A stretch of DNA of 7,244 nucleotides from Candidatus Aminicenantota bacterium. GTDB lineage: Bacteria; Acidobacteriota; Aminicenantia; Aminicenantales; JAFGBC01. The stretch lies in assembly GCA_016933355.1 (NCBI GenBank), contig JAFGBC010000090.1:1-7244 (forward strand). Direction: 5' to 3'. The position numbers and the translations under genes were made by a program. Shown here in pieces: positions 7,101 to 7,244 of the stretch (positions within the stretch are counted from its first letter, which is position 1; each line of letters starts with the position of its first letter). The notes under the pieces were generated by a model, which made no database searches, had not been told where the DNA came from, and was given only the letters and a program-made list of their open reading frames with translations.

Positions 7101-7244
7101 GACCGTGACCGACCCCGAGCGCCTGATCACGGACCCGGCGAAATCGCTCCTGGCCGGCGCGATGGACGGGACGAAGACCGGACGCTTCTACGGCGACCCT
7201 CACGGACAGTTCGTCGGGGCGCTCAAGGCGGCCGGGGCCGCGGC
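4174..7244 (+). CDS. Tandem-duplicated UvrA-like ABC ATPase (UvrA2 type), 3' end outside window
   Basis: One frame stays open from ATG 4174 to the right edge: 1023 codons with no stop. An in-frame TAA at 4156-4158 with no other start codon after it fixes the ATG; there is no SD. UvrA proteins are DNA-damage-sensing ABC ATPases, normally about 940 residues with two ABC modules. Module 1 has Walker A (31-39, K37), Q-loop Q87, C138/C141, C276/C279, signature LSGGE (360-364), Walker B D386/E387 and switch H419. Module 2 has Walker A (513-521, K519), Q559, zinc cysteines C609, C612, C632 and C635, and LSGGE (699-703), but E726 replaces the Walker B Asp and N759 the switch His. After a linker rich in Ala, Glu and Pro (about 806-828), module 3 starts with Walker A (857-865, K863), R913 where Q is expected, and C967/C970. 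This is a second UvrA fused in tandem, as in chlamydial UvrA. In modules 1 and 3 only about 12-15 residues separate the L-R-L-L-F-A-R-type helix from M-F-S-F-N, so the UvrB-binding domain is absent, as in UvrA2. Likely roles are UvrB-independent DNA binding, damage tolerance or drug resistance. The family is certain, the role is not. Confidence 0.93.
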   Translation, partial: MNRIVIRRAAEHNLRDIDVDIPHGKLTVVSGVSGSGKSSLVFDVVYREAQRRYLETFSSYARQFLGKLRRPEVGIVHGLSPAVAVSQRAASPGPRSTVGTLTEIHDDLRLLFARLGRSPDGSPLSRRMFSFNAPEGACPACRGLGVEDRIDPDLLIADPAKTLRRGALSLTTPNGYIIYSQVTMEVLDEVCRAHGFSVDIPWRDLTAAQREVVLNGSEKIRVRFGKHPLESRLRWTGIVAKPREEGVYKGILPVMETILRTKRNVNILRFARTLPCRACGGRRLRPESLTVTVDGRSIADFSALSVRALAEYFRRLELDASGRAAAEAAHSVRDSLLKKADLLERLGLGYLRLDRAAETLSGGEIQRIRLAAQAGSGLRGVLYILDEPTAGLHPAETARLLELLGELRDAGNSVLVVEHDEDVMRAADYLIDLGPGPGEAGGRVLYSGPAKGIAEIPRGVSPTRDFLTGERRPAVGSRGRAGTGRILIKAARKHNLKGADVEFRLGALNVVTGVAGAGKSTLVHDVLAERLRAGRFGPGPDADGLSVEGAVRRVIEIEQSPIGRTPRSNPATYTKISDRIRDLFAALPESKAKGFGKGRFSFNVAGGRCERCQGAGLLQIGMHFLGDIDVVCPECEGRRFNDETLAVRDRGKSIHDVLEMSVAEAAAFYRGAPRLAADLGVLERLGLGYLKLGQSSTTLSGGEAQRVKLASELSRSASGPLLYIMEEPTTGLHRADVENLLAALQELVGAGRTVIAIENHPDVIRTADHVVDLGPGSGEDGGRVVASGTPDAIAACAESPTGRALRGETTAAAAERGAWERPPTDADDPIVLEGVSTHNLRGIDVRIPFRKLTVVCGPSGGGKSSLAFDTLFAASRLRYIESFSSYVRTLIDKGGRADFAAARGLTPPVAVGRSSPSLNPRSTVGTMTEIYDYYRLLYARAGVAPPELRGHPLSASMFSFNHEQGACPACKGLGTMTVTDPERLITDPAKSLLAGAMDGTKTGRFYGDPHGQFVGALKAAGAA

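Noticed and set aside
4444..7203. Very long minus-strand open frame (919 codons) opposite the UvrA-like gene
   Set aside because: The plus strand carries textbook UvrA motifs throughout. The antisense frame is low-complexity, rich in Arg, Gly, Ala, Asp and Glu, as expected from GC-rich codon shadows.

Overview
The window is GC-rich bacterial DNA. It holds the last 26 codons of a phage-tail-fibre-like gene, two complete genes and one very long gene that runs off the right edge. The secreted carbohydrate-enzyme-like protein and a UvrA-family ATPase fit a free-living or environmental bacterium. Nothing here fixes the phylum; an Acidobacteriota-like or other GC-rich Gram-negative lineage is only a guess. 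The high GC content leaves long open frames antisense to the real genes, and these should not be annotated.

Layout. 1-81 (+): C-terminal tail of a protein that looks like a phage tail-collar/fibre C-terminus. 82-105: short gap between convergent stops, holding a perfect 6-bp hairpin. 106-1422 (-): an unrecognised three-part cytosolic protein with an alpha/beta N-terminus, a coiled coil and a C-terminal domain that resembles a PD-(D/E)xK nuclease but has lost the usual E-x-K pair. 1423-1699: divergent control region with a good sigma70-type promoter for the minus-strand gene, and a hairpin plus a strong Shine-Dalgarno (SD) sequence for the plus-strand gene. 1700-4084 (+): a 794-residue exported protein with a probable (beta/alpha)8-barrel core, most likely a glycoside hydrolase of a family I cannot name. 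4085-4173: a palindromic terminator, overlapping inverted repeats and a promoter. 4174-7244 (+, incomplete): a UvrA-like ABC ATPase.

The UvrA-like gene is the highlight. The visible 1023 residues already contain one full two-module UvrA, and then a third ABC module begins with its own Walker A and zinc-cysteine pair. The protein is therefore a head-to-tail UvrA duplication, an arrangement known from chlamydial UvrA. Both halves lack the UvrB-binding insertion, as in UvrA2-type proteins. The second module has substitutions at the Walker B aspartate and the switch histidine, and the third has lost its Q-loop glutamine, so the ATP sites look functionally unequal. Its start codon is fixed by an in-frame stop 15 bases upstream and has no SD, and the best promoter predicts a leader of only about ten bases.

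The genes do not form one operon. Strand changes, separate promoters and hairpins between them suggest four independent transcription units, with no evidence that they share a pathway.
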